DNA from: Algoriphagus sanaruensis
GTDB lineage: Bacteria > Bacteroidota > Bacteroidia > Cytophagales > Cyclobacteriaceae
NCBI RefSeq assembly: GCF_001593605.1
Contig: NZ_CP012836.1
Coordinates: 1,988,501 to 2,052,500, forward strand
Direction: 5' to 3'
DNA length: 64,000 nucleotides
Position numbers and translations under genes: made by a program. Positions 8,016 to 15,801 of this stretch are shown in pieces (the stretch's first letter is position 1; every line of letters begins with the position of its first letter). Under the pieces are notes generated by a model. That model searched no databases, was not told where the DNA came from, and saw nothing but the letters and a program-made list of their open reading frames with translations.

Positions 8016-10418
8016 ATGTGGAAAAACTACTTTAAAATTTCTTTTCGGAACCTTCAAAAAAGGAAGCTGTATACCGGGATTAATTTAATGGGGCTGACTA
8101 TAGCTCTAGTGAGTTTTTTAGCCATTTCTTTATATATCTATCACGAATGGAGCTATGACAGGATGTATTCGGATGCAGACCGTATTTACAAAATCAATCA
8201 GGAGTTTGTCTCAGGAGGAGAAAGGCAACTGGTGGGCACTTCTCCGTCCATGCTCCCTGCTGTTTTGAGAGAGGAATTTACCGAGGTGGAAACAGCGACT
8301 CTGCTTTTGGATTTAGGCATATTCACCACGGTGATGATAGATGCAGGGGAAGGCAATCAGGAGGAGACCAAGTTTGCCTATGCGGATGAGTTCTTCTTTG
8401 AGGTTTTTGATTTGAAGCTTTTGGCGGGCCAGAAATCGAGCTTACTGCAAAACCCATTTGAAATGGTGTTGACTCAAAGCACGGCTGAACGCCTTTTTGG
8501 CGGAGTCCAAAATGCCTTGGGAAAAGCCTTGAAAGTGGATGGCAGAGACTATGTGGTAAAAGGGGTAATGGAAGATTTTCCCAGCAACAGCCATTTGGAA
8601 TTTGACTTTTTGGCTTCTTTCAAAACCCATCGGCATGGAAAAAACCCTGAGTGGTCGCCCTCTAACTATTACAATTATGTAAAGTTGACTCCAGGTGTGG
8701 AGGTGGCAGATTTTGAGCAAAATATGGCTCAGATGGTTGATCGTTATTTAGGGAGTGACCAGGAGGAATATGGCTTTCAAACCGATTTTTTTACTCAACC
8801 CGTTACAGCTATTCATACCGGAGACCCTACGCTATCTACAGTCAAGCCCGGGGTTAATTTGAAGTATCTATACATCTTCGGTATAGTAGCCCTTTTGCTC
8901 ATCATCATTGGAGTCATTAATTATGTCAACTTGGCTACGGCCGAGGCAACCGAGCGAAACAAGGAGGTGGGCCTCAGAAAAGTCATGGGAGCTACTCAGA
9001 CTCAGCTTTTCGGTCAATTTGTTTCGGAATCTATGATTTTGACTTTAGGAGCCTTATTGATCAGTTTGATGGTTATCTATTCCTTGATTCCTATTCTTTC
9101 GGATTGGGTTCAGGTTCCAATTCAATTAGAGTTGCTTAGTTCTCCATTTGGTCTGATGTTTTTGGCCTGCGTACTGATTAGTGTTGGCTTTTTCTCTGGG
9201 GCTTATCCATCCTTGATCTTGTCCCGAATGGAACCCATTCGTGCCATGGGCAACAAAATCAAGCTTGGAGGTGGAGCATGGGTCAGAAAGACCCTGGTGG
9301 TGTTTCAGTTTTTTGTTTCCATGGGTTTGTTGATTTCCACCTTTGTGGTCAAGAGTCAGTTGGACTATATGCGTGAAGTCAGACTTGGGTATGACAAGGA
9401 GCAATTGATTGCCCTAAGCTATCCTTACCAGGCAAGAGAAAAAATGCCTACCATCAAAGAAGAAATGAAGCGTTCCGGTGGGGCTGTTTCCATTGCTCAG
9501 GCAGCAGACATGCCTATCCATATCAAGGCAGGGTACAATATCTTCCCGGGAGGAGACAATCAGCGGGAGTTTATGATCACCGGGTATGCCGTTGATCATG
9601 ATTTGGCCGCTACGCTTAACCTGGAATTTTTGGCTGGGGAAAATTTCTCCGAAACGGATATCCAACGAAATCAGCTAGAAGACGGAACTGAAGAATTTCC
9701 TGTTCTTCTCAACGAATCTGCTGTCAGGGAAATGGGATGGACTGCAAAGGATGCCGTCGGCAAGCGGATAAATCTCGGCTACATGAGCAACTCGGTGGTC
9801 AAAGGGGTAGTTGAAGACTTTTATTTCAACTCCTTGCATCAAAAAGTGGGTCCTTTGGTGATTTTTCATGATCCCATGGAGGCCAATGTCTTGCTGATCA
9901 AGCTTCCGGCGGGCGATCCATCGGTTCATTTGGCCAGTTTGGAAAAGGTATGGAAGGAGCAGGCTTCAGACAGACCTTTCAATCCGCAATTTGTGGATCA
10001 GGCCTATGCCAATCTTTATTCTTCTGAACAGAGGTCCAGTTTGGTGTTTACCCTATTCGCAGGTATAGCTGTATTTATTGCCTGCATTGGCTTGTTTGGT
10101 CTGGTGTCGTATGTGGCACTGAGAAGAACTCGGGAGATCAGTATTCGAAAGGTACTTGGGGCTACTCCATCCGATGTGCTATCTGTCCTCGCATTGGATT
10201 TTCTGAAATTATTGGGAATATCTTCTTTTATGGCCATTGGTTTTGGATTGTGGTTTTCCAAGACTTGGCTACAGGATTTTGCCAATCAGGCCACGATTGG
10301 TTGGTTTCCTTATTTAGTTTCTATTGCGATGGTCTTCGGACTTGCCCTCTTGACCATAGGATACCGCACTTGGAAAGTGTATCGGGTCAATCCTTCTCAA
10401 ACTTTAAAGAGTGATTAG
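8016..10418 (+). CDS. FtsX/MacB-type ABC transporter permease
   Basis: An 800-residue permease, paralogous to those at 343 and 2925: N-terminal helix near residues 20-43, MacB-PCD-like domain, FtsX block from about 284 (KEVGLRKVMGA), middle helix near 421-443, second periplasmic domain, C-terminal FtsX block from about 673 (REISIRKVLGA). It leads an operon with an ABC ATPase (124 bp on) and a TolC-type channel, so it is probably the inner-membrane part of a three-component exporter. The periplasmic adaptor that normally links MacB-like permeases to TolC is missing from this operon and from the window. Confidence 0.92.
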   Translation: MWKNYFKISFRNLQKRKLYTGINLMGLTIALVSFLAISLYIYHEWSYDRMYSDADRIYKINQEFVSGGERQLVGTSPSMLPAVLREEFTEVETATLLLDLGIFTTVMIDAGEGNQEETKFAYADEFFFEVFDLKLLAGQKSSLLQNPFEMVLTQSTAERLFGGVQNALGKALKVDGRDYVVKGVMEDFPSNSHLEFDFLASFKTHRHGKNPEWSPSNYYNYVKLTPGVEVADFEQNMAQMVDRYLGSDQEEYGFQTDFFTQPVTAIHTGDPTLSTVKPGVNLKYLYIFGIVALLLIIIGVINYVNLATAEATERNKEVGLRKVMGATQTQLFGQFVSESMILTLGALLISLMVIYSLIPILSDWVQVPIQLELLSSPFGLMFLACVLISVGFFSGAYPSLILSRMEPIRAMGNKIKLGGGAWVRKTLVVFQFFVSMGLLISTFVVKSQLDYMREVRLGYDKEQLIALSYPYQAREKMPTIKEEMKRSGGAVSIAQAADMPIHIKAGYNIFPGGDNQREFMITGYAVDHDLAATLNLEFLAGENFSETDIQRNQLEDGTEEFPVLLNESAVREMGWTAKDAVGKRINLGYMSNSVVKGVVEDFYFNSLHQKVGPLVIFHDPMEANVLLIKLPAGDPSVHLASLEKVWKEQASDRPFNPQFVDQAYANLYSSEQRSSLVFTLFAGIAVFIACIGLFGLVSYVALRRTREISIRKVLGATPSDVLSVLALDFLKLLGISSFMAIGFGLWFSKTWLQDFANQATIGWFPYLVSIAMVFGLALLTIGYRTWKVYRVNPSQTLKSD

Positions 10419-10541
10419 GTTTCCGATGATTAATGCTTCGACTTGGCTCAGCAAAAGTGTCTGATTACTGATATAAGCATCATCCCAACTTTGAATCCTG
10501 AACAATAAACCTGCTAACTCCTAATACTTTCAAACGTCAAA

Positions 10542-11222
10542 ATGATCGAGCTTAAAAACATAGACAAATACATCGAATCCCGATTTCAGCGAATTTTCCT
10601 GCTAAAGGGAATTCACCTGAGCATCCAAGAAGGTGAATTCTTGACATTAATGGGACCTTCTGGTGCTGGGAAATCTACCCTTCTCAATATTTTGGGATTG
10701 CTGGATGAGGAATATGCCGGAGACTACTTTTTTGGCGGGAATAACATCCGTCAAATGAAAGAAAAAGAACGGACCAGTCTTCACAAAAGTGAATTTGGAT
10801 ACATTTTTCAGGCCTATCATCTTATCGATGAATTGACGGTTTATGAAAATATTGAGACGCCACTGTTGTACCGAAAGGTCAGTTCGGCGGAGCGAAAAAG
10901 CATCATTGCAGATCTGTTGGATCGATTCAATATGGTTGCCAAAAAAGACCTTTTTCCGGCTCAGCTCAGTGGAGGGCAACAGCAATTGGTCGGGATTGCG
11001 AGAGCCATTGCGGGCAAACCAAGGATTTTATTGGCTGATGAACCAACGGGCAACCTTCACTCTGCGCAGGCAAAAGAGATCATGGAGGTCTTTAAGGAAT
11101 TGCATGCCGAAGGAACAACCATTATTCAGGCAACCCATGCTCGGGAAAATGCCGATTACGGAACAAGATTAATTCAATTACTAGACGGAAGAATAGAAAG
11201 CGATGAAGCGATTTCTAACTAA
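10542..11222 (+). CDS. ABC transporter ATP-binding protein, LolD/MacB type
   Basis: A 226-residue cytoplasmic ATPase with all catalytic motifs: Walker A GPSGAGKS near residues 37-44, Q-loop in FQAYHL, signature LSGGQQQ, Walker B ILLADEP followed by the D-loop region GNLHS, and an H-loop histidine in QATHA. This is the subfamily that energises FtsX/MacB/LolCE permeases, so it most likely drives the permease at 8016 and perhaps those of operon A, which has no ATPase of its own. Its last 20 bases overlap the TolC gene in another frame, so the two are translationally coupled. Confidence 0.93.
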   Translation: MIELKNIDKYIESRFQRIFLLKGIHLSIQEGEFLTLMGPSGAGKSTLLNILGLLDEEYAGDYFFGGNNIRQMKEKERTSLHKSEFGYIFQAYHLIDELTVYENIETPLLYRKVSSAERKSIIADLLDRFNMVAKKDLFPAQLSGGQQQLVGIARAIAGKPRILLADEPTGNLHSAQAKEIMEVFKELHAEGTTIIQATHARENADYGTRLIQLLDGRIESDEAISN

Positions 11223-12543
11223 ACTGATTTTTGCACTGATTTTCGGTGCTTTTGTAAGTCCCTTGGCGACAGCCCAAGATACCTTGAAGATCAACTTTCA
11301 AGAGGCAATTACGATTGGATTGGCTAAAAATTTAGACTACAGAATCCTCCAAAATACCCAAGAGGTTTTGAAAAAAGATGCCCAATCTACCATGGCAGGG
11401 CATTTGCCAAGTGCCAATTTCAGTTCTTCCTTTATGCGGCAAACAGGTCAGCAATTTCAGCAAATTGAAGGAGAAATTGTTGTGACCAAAGAGACCAATG
11501 AGATTGTATCTCCCGGCTTTGGACTTTCGATGCCGGTGTTTAATTCTGGCCGTCGAATTCTCGATACACAATCGGCGATCTTGGCGCAAAAGGCGGGTGA
11601 AAAAGGTCTGGACCGTGCAAAACAGCAGATTGTCTTTGATGTGGCTAGACGCTACATGCAGGTTTTGTTAGATCAGGAGCTGCTACGAATTGCCACCGAA
11701 AACTTAGTGAATCAAAAGAAGCAACTGCTTCAAATCGAAGGTTTTGTAGAGGCTGGACTACGAACAGTTTCTGATTTGTATAATCAACAAGCCGAAGTGG
11801 CAAGGGTGGAATCGTTGGTGTTGGATTCAGAACTCGCTTTGGAAAATGACCGCTGGCTTTTAGCTGAATATCTTCAGCTTGAGGTGGGGAAAATTCCAGT
11901 TTTGGAGCCGGTGGATGTGTCCACGTTTACCAATGATCTTGCCGGCCTTAACATCGATCAATTGTACGAAATGGCGTCTCAAAGTCGACCTGACTTGCAG
12001 CAACAGGCTCTATTGGTGAATTCCTACAAAAAGGATTATCAGGCGATCAAGGCCATGATGTTTCCCCGATTAAGTGCATTCTATAACTATGGGACGTTTT
12101 ACACCTCTCTGGATAGCCGTCCCATGAGATCGCAGTTATTGGATATCTACCCTCAAAATACCTTTGGGCTTTCCCTGAATGTTCCCATTTTCAATGCACT
12201 CCAATCCCGAGTCGATGTAGCACGGAGTAAAATGATCCATCACAATCAAGGACTCCGTCGGGATGCCCTCGACCGTAAAGTTTATCAAGAGGTAAAGTTG
12301 GCGTACCAAACTTACCAAGTTGCACTTCGAAAGTCAGCGAATGCTTCTGTTCGCCTCAAAGCTGCTACAGAAGCTCAGTTGGCAGTGGCAGAGCGCTTTC
12401 GATTAGGCTTGTCCAACTTTGTCGATTTGGCCACAGCCAATCAAACTTTGGTAAATTCTCAAGCCGATCAGGCTCAGGCTGCCCACACCCTATATTTTCA
12501 GGAAGTTTTGATGAACTACGCGCTGGGTACCTTGAATTATTAA
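11203..12543 (+). CDS. TolC-family outer-membrane efflux protein
   Basis: A 446-residue outer-membrane channel protein with a signal peptide (about residues 1-24, ending ATAQ). The body shows the duplicated TolC pattern: two long helical stretches rich in Gln, Ala and Leu with conserved small-residue turns (ARRYMQVLLDQE in the first half, VKLAYQTYQVAL in the second), each followed by strand segments (GFGLSMPVFNSG; FGLSLNVPIFNA). It is the last gene of operon B and overlaps the ATPase gene by 20 bp. It should provide the exit duct for the permease/ATPase pair. No adaptor gene follows. Confidence 0.9.
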   Translation: MKRFLTKLIFALIFGAFVSPLATAQDTLKINFQEAITIGLAKNLDYRILQNTQEVLKKDAQSTMAGHLPSANFSSSFMRQTGQQFQQIEGEIVVTKETNEIVSPGFGLSMPVFNSGRRILDTQSAILAQKAGEKGLDRAKQQIVFDVARRYMQVLLDQELLRIATENLVNQKKQLLQIEGFVEAGLRTVSDLYNQQAEVARVESLVLDSELALENDRWLLAEYLQLEVGKIPVLEPVDVSTFTNDLAGLNIDQLYEMASQSRPDLQQQALLVNSYKKDYQAIKAMMFPRLSAFYNYGTFYTSLDSRPMRSQLLDIYPQNTFGLSLNVPIFNALQSRVDVARSKMIHHNQGLRRDALDRKVYQEVKLAYQTYQVALRKSANASVRLKAATEAQLAVAERFRLGLSNFVDLATANQTLVNSQADQAQAAHTLYFQEVLMNYALGTLNY

Positions 12544-12550
12544 GCCCAAT

Positions 12551-12569
12551 AGAAGGAAGGAAGGAAGGA
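12551..12569. repeat. GAAG tetranucleotide repeat
   Basis: About four tandem copies of GAAG lie just after the TolC stop codon and upstream of the GSCFA promoter. Short enough to be chance; slippage could alter spacing but would not touch a reading frame. Confidence 0.5.
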
Positions 12570-12587
12570 TAGTATTTCTCAGGACAT

Positions 12588-12620
12588 TTTGGGAAAATTT
12601 TCGCCTTCCTTTTACCTTCG
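12588..12620 (+). promoter_or_regulatory. Bacteroidota-type promoter of the GSCFA gene
   Basis: TTTG (12588-12591), 21 bases, then TACCTTCG (12613-12620), which fits the Bacteroidota housekeeping pattern TTTG-N17-23-TAnnTTTG with one mismatch. Transcription would start close to the ATG at 12625, giving a nearly leaderless message. The site rules out the longer reading from TTG at 12589. Confidence 0.5.
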
Positions 12621-12624
12621 GAGT

Positions 12625-13596
12625 ATGCGATGGTCTATCGATTTTCCAATTTCCCCTCTTGCTAATCCGATTTCTCATTCTGGGAAAGTGGTTAGCTTGG
12701 GTTCCTGTTTTGCTCAAACTATAGGAGCTCGGATGCAACAGGTCAAGTTTGACACCTTGATCAATCCTTTTGGGACACTATTTCATCCTTTCAATGTGGT
12801 GGAGTTATTGGAGTCCTCCATTTTTCAGATTCCAATTGATCCTTCTGGAATTATTGAGCGGGAAGGTTTATTTACACATTATTCCTTTCATTCTGAAGTA
12901 ATTGCTACCTCTCCGGAGGAGTTGATCGAGCGGTATACGGCTCAACAACAGCGCATAAGAGACTACTTGCAGTCTTCTTCTCACCTGATTTTGACCTTGG
13001 GAACAGCTTGGATTTACGAACATGAGTCCCACGGATTTGTAGCCAATTGTCATAAGCAACCGCAATCTATTTTTACCAAGCGATTAGCCACATTGAGCGA
13101 AATGGAGGATAAGTTTCGGACTCTTTTGCATAATCTGTCCCAAGTTTATCCTCAGTTAACTATCATTTTGACGCTAAGTCCGGTGAGGCACATCAAAGAT
13201 GGAATTGCTGAAAATCAACTCAGTAAAAGCCTCCTTCGAGTCTTGTGTGGTAATCTGGAAAAAAGCAGGTTTCCGGTGAGCTATTTTCCAGCCTATGAGA
13301 TTATGATGGATGAGTTGCGGGATTACCGGTTTTACAAATCAGATTTGATTCATCCTTCCCAAGAGGCAGAAGAATATATCTGGGAAAAATGGCAGCAGGT
13401 CGCTTTTTCGCCCGAAACCCAAGCCAAAATAAAAGAAATCCATGCCGTCCAAACCGATCTAGGGCATCGGTCTTTTCATCCCAATTCCGCCTCACATCAG
13501 AAATTCTTGCAGAATTTGCTCGGCAAACTGGAACGATTGAATGCAGATTTTGATTTTTCAGAGGAAATAGTCGAAGTCAAAAAGCAGATTAATTAG
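12625..13596 (+). CDS. GSCFA domain protein
   Basis: A 323-residue protein whose GSCFA family motif, GSCFAQTIGARM, lies near residues 29-40 of this start. GSCFA proteins are poorly characterised and resemble SGNH/GDSL hydrolases: the Ser after Gly would be the nucleophile, and DLIHPSQEAEEYIW near residues 244-257 carries the Asp and His expected at the end of such folds. No signal peptide, so probably cytoplasmic. I chose ATG at 12625; an in-frame TTG at 12589 would start inside the promoter. Single-gene unit between the TolC operon and the DUF255 gene. Substrate unknown. Confidence 0.85.
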   Translation: MRWSIDFPISPLANPISHSGKVVSLGSCFAQTIGARMQQVKFDTLINPFGTLFHPFNVVELLESSIFQIPIDPSGIIEREGLFTHYSFHSEVIATSPEELIERYTAQQQRIRDYLQSSSHLILTLGTAWIYEHESHGFVANCHKQPQSIFTKRLATLSEMEDKFRTLLHNLSQVYPQLTIILTLSPVRHIKDGIAENQLSKSLLRVLCGNLEKSRFPVSYFPAYEIMMDELRDYRFYKSDLIHPSQEAEEYIWEKWQQVAFSPETQAKIKEIHAVQTDLGHRSFHPNSASHQKFLQNLLGKLERLNADFDFSEEIVEVKKQIN

Positions 13597-13689
13597 AAGT
13601 AAGAATCAGGACACTAGACAAAAGACCTAAGCCTGAGGAGCGTATCTAAGTCTTTAAAAAATGTTGTGTTCCGAAAATACAAAAACCTG

Positions 13690-13769
13690 AATCCTAACTT
13701 CCCAACCTCCTAACCAACCTCCAAACCTCCATCCTTCCAAACATCCTAACTCCCATACTTCCCCACCAT
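13690..13769 (+). promoter_or_regulatory. 80-base G-free leader with repeated CCAACCTCC words
   Basis: No G occurs from 13690 to the start codon at 13768. The tract is built of recurring CCTAAC, CCAACCTCC and CTTCC words. It resembles, in composition, the leaders before 2925 and 8016. It may keep the start region single-stranded; this is inference. Confidence 0.4.
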
Positions 13770-15798
13770 GAAACCCAATCGACTGATTCATAGCCAAAGC
13801 CCCTATTTATTGCAGCATGCTTATAATCCTGTGGATTGGTACCCTTGGGGTCCGGAGGCGCTTCAGCGGGCCAAGGTGGAAAACAAACCGATTTTGGTTT
13901 CGATTGGCTATTCGGCCTGTCATTGGTGCCATGTGATGGAAAAGGAAAGTTTTGAAGATGCCGTCACCGCGCGCTTAATGAATGAGAGCTTCATTTGTAT
14001 CAAAATCGACCGAGAAGAGCGACCTGATATTGATAACATTTACATGGATGCGGTGCAGGCCATGGGATTGCAGGGGGGCTGGCCGCTGAATGTCTTTTTG
14101 ATGCCCAACCAAAAGCCATTCTATGGAGGAACCTATTTTCCTAACCTAAAGTGGAAGCAGTTATTGGCCAATATCGCCGATGCTTTTGCCAAGCATGAGG
14201 ATCAGTTGGCGGAAAGTGCAGAGGGATTTGGTCGGGCTTTGCAGCGAAAAGAAACCGAAAAATACGGCATACAGCTCGGGGAGAAAGAGTTGGATCCGGA
14301 TGAATTGGTAGAGATCATGACCAAACTCAGCGGGCAATTTGATGAGAAATGGGGTGGTATGAATCGAGTTCCCAAATTCCCCATGCCGGTGGTTTGGGAC
14401 TTGGTGATGGATTATGCGAAGCTTTCCAAAAATGAATCTTACCTCCAAAAGGTCCTTTTTACCCTGAAAAAAATCGGGATGGGAGGTATCTACGACCATC
14501 TTCGAGGAGGATTTGCTCGCTATTCGGTGGATGGGGAGTGGTTTGCGCCACATTTTGAGAAAATGCTCTACGATAACGGGCAGCTTTTGGAACTGTATGC
14601 CAAAGCCTATCAGGTCAGTCAAGATCGATTTTTTCTGGAAAAAGTAACCGAAACGGTCGCTTGGTTAGAGGCAGAAATGCTTCAAGAAGAAGGTGGTTTT
14701 CTCTCGGCATTGGATGCCGATAGTGAAGGTGAAGAAGGCAAATTTTATACTTGGACCTACTCTGAATTGCAAGAATTAGTGCCTGAGGAGCTTCCTTGGT
14801 TGAGTAAATTGTACAAGCTAAAGCCGTTTGGAAATTGGGAAAACGGAGTGAGTATTCTTTTTCAGACTCAATCCTATCAAGAGCTTGCCGACGAATTTGG
14901 AATGGGCCTAGAGGAGTTTGAGGAAAAGCTGAATCAGGTCAAATTCCGACTTCTCGAAGTCAGAAATCGTCGAATTGCACCTGGCAAAGACGATAAAATA
15001 CTCACGGGTTGGAATGCGTTGATGGATGCCGGATTGATTCAGGCCTATCATGCGACTGGAGAAAGGCGGATGTTGGACTTAGCCCTGAACAACCTGAAAT
15101 TTATTCGAACTCGTCTGGAAAAAGAGGGCGTTTTGCTTCGTTCCTACAAAAGCGGGCAGGCCTACACTCCAGCTTTTCTGGAAGATTACGCAGCGTTGAT
15201 TCGAGCCGAATTGATGGCTTTTGAAGCTACGGGGGAAGGTGAACATTTGGTATTTGCGAAGTCCCTAACCGATCGTTGTATCGATCAGTTTTTTGACCCA
15301 ACAGATGGATTTTTCTTCTTCAATAATCCAAGTTCGGAGACCTTGATTGCTAACAAAAAAGAGATTTTCGACAATGTAATTCCAGCTTCTAATTCGATCA
15401 TGGCCAGCAACTTACATCGTCTTGCCTTGTTGACTTATGAGGAATCGTATTCCAAGATCTCGAAGGATATGCTGGGAGGAATGAGTGAGTTAGTTGCCAA
15501 AGAACCTGGATTTTTGGCAAACTGGGGACATTTGTATTTGGAGAATTTAGTGCCGACTGCCGAAATCGCGATCATCGGAAAAGGTGCTAAGAATCTGGCG
15601 AACGAGTTTTTTCAGCTGGGAATTGCCAATGCGGTCTTGGCATGGTCGGAAATTCCGACAGAAACTGCCCCGATTCTTCAGGGAAAAACTCCCGATCCGA
15701 CAGGAAATGCCTTAATTTATGTCTGCTTTGATCGGGCATGCCGAAGACCGGTCTCCACTGTCGCAGATGCTTTGGCTCAACTTCCCTATTTGAATTAA
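13768..15798 (+). CDS. DUF255 thioredoxin-domain protein (YyaL/SSP411 family)
   Basis: A 676-residue cytoplasmic protein. The N-terminal 160 residues form a DUF255 thioredoxin-like domain: [21 protein letters not shown] is the family opening and the redox motif is SACHWCHVM near residues 49-57. The rest is an (alpha/alpha)6-barrel like that of N-acylglucosamine 2-epimerases and glycoside hydrolases ([19 protein letters not shown]). Relatives include human SPATA20; the biochemical activity is not established. Normal length. The priA GTG start follows only 3 bp after its stop codon, so they are likely cotranscribed. Confidence 0.9.
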   Translation: MKPNRLIHSQSPYLLQHAYNPVDWYPWGPEALQRAKVENKPILVSIGYSACHWCHVMEKESFEDAVTARLMNESFICIKIDREERPDIDNIYMDAVQAMGLQGGWPLNVFLMPNQKPFYGGTYFPNLKWKQLLANIADAFAKHEDQLAESAEGFGRALQRKETEKYGIQLGEKELDPDELVEIMTKLSGQFDEKWGGMNRVPKFPMPVVWDLVMDYAKLSKNESYLQKVLFTLKKIGMGGIYDHLRGGFARYSVDGEWFAPHFEKMLYDNGQLLELYAKAYQVSQDRFFLEKVTETVAWLEAEMLQEEGGFLSALDADSEGEEGKFYTWTYSELQELVPEELPWLSKLYKLKPFGNWENGVSILFQTQSYQELADEFGMGLEEFEEKLNQVKFRLLEVRNRRIAPGKDDKILTGWNALMDAGLIQAYHATGERRMLDLALNNLKFIRTRLEKEGVLLRSYKSGQAYTPAFLEDYAALIRAELMAFEATGEGEHLVFAKSLTDRCIDQFFDPTDGFFFFNNPSSETLIANKKEIFDNVIPASNSIMASNLHRLALLTYEESYSKISKDMLGGMSELVAKEPGFLANWGHLYLENLVPTAEIAIIGKGAKNLANEFFQLGIANAVLAWSEIPTETAPILQGKTPDPTGNALIYVCFDRACRRPVSTVADALAQLPYLN

Positions 15799-15801
15799 TT
15801 C

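Noticed and set aside
12589..12624. TTG-initiated extension of the GSCFA gene
   Set aside because: Overlaps the promoter; ATG at 12625 is the better start.
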